Source of the DNA: Muricea muricata
Taxonomy: Eukaryota; Cnidaria; Anthozoa; Malacalcyonacea; Plexauridae
Assembly: GCA_963855995.1 (NCBI GenBank)
Contig: OY979730.1
Coordinates: 11,013,300-11,077,299, forward strand
Length of the DNA: 64,000 bases
Direction: 5' to 3'
The notes beneath the pieces were generated by a model. The model saw nothing but the letters and a program-made list of their open reading frames with translations, made no database searches and was not told the origin of the DNA. A program made the translations under genes and the position numbers. Shown piece after piece: positions 62,102 to 64,000 of this stretch; position 1 is the first letter of the stretch; the number at the start of each line of letters is the position of its first letter.

Positions 62102-63377
62102 ATGCCCCTGTCCTGTCGTTTTTATGAACATAAATATCCCGAAGTGGACGATGTGGTTATGGTAAATGTTAGGAATATCGCGGAAATGGGAGCCTATGTA
62201 AATTTACTGGAATATAACAACATAGAGGGAATGATATTGCTTAGCGAGCTGTCGCGGAGAAGAATCAGGTCGATAAATAAGTTGATCAGGGTTGGAAAGA
62301 ATGAGTGTGTTGTCGTTATCCGTGTAGATAAAGAAAAAGGTATGTTTGATTGATGATTTTCAAAGTGTCTATTTTTGGTGGTAATTAATAGGCAATCATC
62401 TTTATTTATTATATTGATTGTCAGTCGATATTATTGATTATGTTTATTGTATTACTTTCAGTAATATGTATGTTTCTGAAGCAGGCATGATATTATTGGT
62501 AATCATTATTATTGATTGCTAATTGATATTATTGTTTATGTATAATATAATTATATATGTCTATATAATTATTACTAATTATATAATTTTAATAGTGATA
62601 TTATGGACTATTTATAGGTTATATTGATCTCTCAAAAAGGAGGGTATCGCCAGAGGAAGTTAAAAAATGTGAGGCAAAATATTCAAATGCAAAAACAGTA
62701 AGTTGGCCATAAGAATAATTAGATTTTAATTTTAACTATAAATTACATTTCAATTTAATTACCAAATTGAAATTGAAACACCCAATCTCTCAAAGTGTGG
62801 AGCTTTATTGAATGTCTGTTCCATCTAGGTTCATAGCATTCTGCGACACACTGCTGAAATTTTGAAATATGAAACAGATGAACAACTTGAAGATCTTTAT
62901 ATCAAAACGGCCTGGACGTTAGACACAAATCTCAAAGGAGTTGGTAAAGCCTTTGAGGCTTTCAAGAAAGCTGTTACGTAAGTTTTTTTGTGGTTGTGTA
63001 GTTCAACAAGACCACTTAAGATTACCACATTACCTTTTTTGTAAATTATCAGAGAGTTAGCAGGAGATATGATTATAAAAGTGTCAGTACCAATAAGAGT
63101 TTGTAAGTTTACTGGAAATGTAGGAGGTGATCAATCATGTGCAAGTTTCATTATGTGCCTTCATATTTCCAGGGATCAAACTGTATTGGATGACCTCGAT
63201 CTCGATGAAAATACGAAGAAAGTTCTCCTAACTAACATCACTCAGAGGCTCATGCCACAAGCGGTTAAATGTAGAGCAGATGTCCAAGTCTCGTGTTTCA
63301 CACACGAGGGAATCGATGCGGTGAAAGAAGCCTTAATGAAAGGCTTGGAAAATGAGAACGAAGACATGCCGATCAAG
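62102..63377 (+). CDS. EIF2S1: Eukaryotic translation initiation factor 2 subunit alpha, exons 1-4 (3' part beyond window)
   Basis: The exons are 62102-62339, 62618-62697, 62829-62977 and 63173-63377. They join in frame with GT...AG introns (278, 131 and 195 bp) and encode the first 224 residues of a protein of about 315 in human; the last roughly 90 residues must lie past the window, since no further exon is visible. The protein is the alpha subunit of the GTP-binding eIF2 complex that brings initiator tRNA to the 40S ribosome. The N-terminal S1 RNA-binding domain spans about residues 15-88. The regulatory phosphosite motif [15 protein letters not shown] (44-58) is intact, with the target serine at 51 counting Met (Ser51 of human, which has one extra glycine and is numbered without Met), so control by eIF2-alpha kinases should be conserved. 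The helical middle domain follows. The start [11 protein letters not shown] matches animal orthologues. Exon 4 ends at DMPIK with a GTATGG donor. Confidence 0.93.
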
Positions 63378-64000
63378 GTATGGCAGGGGGGGACTGCAGG
63401 AAGGCGAATTTCTTTGAGTTTGATGTAAATAAAAACAATTTTGTTGAACAATGTGTTATGAAAATATATATGGGGTATAATATATAAGGCGGTTGTCAAA
63501 AATATAGATGGGAACAAAGTATAATTGTGTGGAGCAAGGTGTTGTTAAAAATGTATATTTTAACTAGACCAAATTGTTGTGTTGGTCCTTGTTTAGGAAT
63601 GGACACCCTAGGTATCGTAACTCAAAAGAGTTTAAGCTTTAACTAAACCTGTTGGGATTGGGTACTTCAATTACCTCCCACAGAGAATGTTGATAGGGTG
63701 GGCTGGTATTAGCTCCTAACTGATCCTTCCTTCGTAGTTGTGCTCCGTGATCAGACATGAGACATAAGGTGGCTGTCAGAGGTTCTCTTAGAAAGCCTTC
63801 GACTGGATCAGTTTGAGCTGCGTTCTTTGTACTAGACACAATTGGCTAATTGTTCACACTGTTGCCACCCAATTTCCATCTTTGGGTTATTTACATGGTT
63901 GGGTACCACTGTTCTGGTTTACGAAGTAGTACATTGGGACAAAAGTAACCTGGTGTATGAGTGATGAATACGAGTTATTCACCCATGTCCATACTTCTAA
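63378..64000 (+). other. Start of eIF2-alpha intron 4
   Basis: It begins with GTATGG after codon AAG. I see no further coding exon before the window ends. A 66-codon minus frame at 63639-63839 lies in a moderately GC-richer stretch that may be an interspersed repeat; no family was recognised. Confidence 0.6.

Noticed and set aside
62341-62353. Read-through end of eIF2-alpha exon 1 as the true C-terminus
   Set aside because: The conserved protein continues exactly through the GTATGT donor at 62340 into the exon at 62618.
63242-63517. 91-codon minus frame
   Set aside because: It is antisense to eIF2-alpha exon 4 and the following intron.

Overview
The window looks like nuclear DNA from a marine invertebrate animal, most likely a cnidarian (inference). 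It holds an intron-containing metazoan eIF2-alpha gene, Penelope-like element (PLE) GIY-YIG endonuclease remnants, hAT-type non-autonomous transposons, tRNA-like Pol III modules, and a decayed HECT/G2E3-like gene beside an integrase-like fragment. Base composition is AT-rich, and nothing bacterial or viral was recognised.

Positions 1 to about 48311 are one continuous tandem array. The period is exactly 4944 bp, with nine full copies and a tenth broken at 48311; the left end lies outside the window. Each unit has three related sub-blocks: A1 (1467 bp), A2 (1842 bp) and B (1635 bp). A1 and B carry a minus-strand remnant of a PLE endonuclease, a head-to-head fold-back with arms of about 85 bp, and a shared right-hand block R. 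A2 carries a different left part with tRNA-like motifs, then R. A2 and B end in a 133-bp tRNA-like tail. Diagnostic bases show a higher order: at several sites the units fall into classes a,a,b,b',a,a,b,b',a,a, a 19776-bp (4-unit) super-repeat. One site (12516 C, 32292 T) differs between the two super-repeat copies. I found no convincing protein gene in the array.

From 48312 to about 52405 lie divergent edge copies. They include a longer GIY-YIG remnant (49190-49518) that keeps a segment missing from every array unit, a roughly 0.48-kb insertion (50145-50628), and a final copy whose endonuclease end is in the opposite (+) orientation.

From 52406 to 57300 is a graveyard of mobile DNA: G/C palindromes, a decayed HECT/G2E3-like gene (+), a frameshifted integrase-like fragment (-), a 200-bp hAT-like element with a 7-bp target duplication, a 23-bp minisatellite, fold-backs and a tRNA-derived SINE-like sequence.

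From 57300 to 64000 are the two credible genes. One is an apparently intronless two-pass membrane protein on the minus strand (57371-58024). The other is the first four coding exons of eIF2-alpha on the plus strand (62102-63377), whose 3' end lies beyond the window. Between them are an inverted repeat (60091-60435) and a 931-bp hAT-type non-autonomous element with a perfect 8-bp target duplication (60449-61379). The two genes show no sign of functional linkage.
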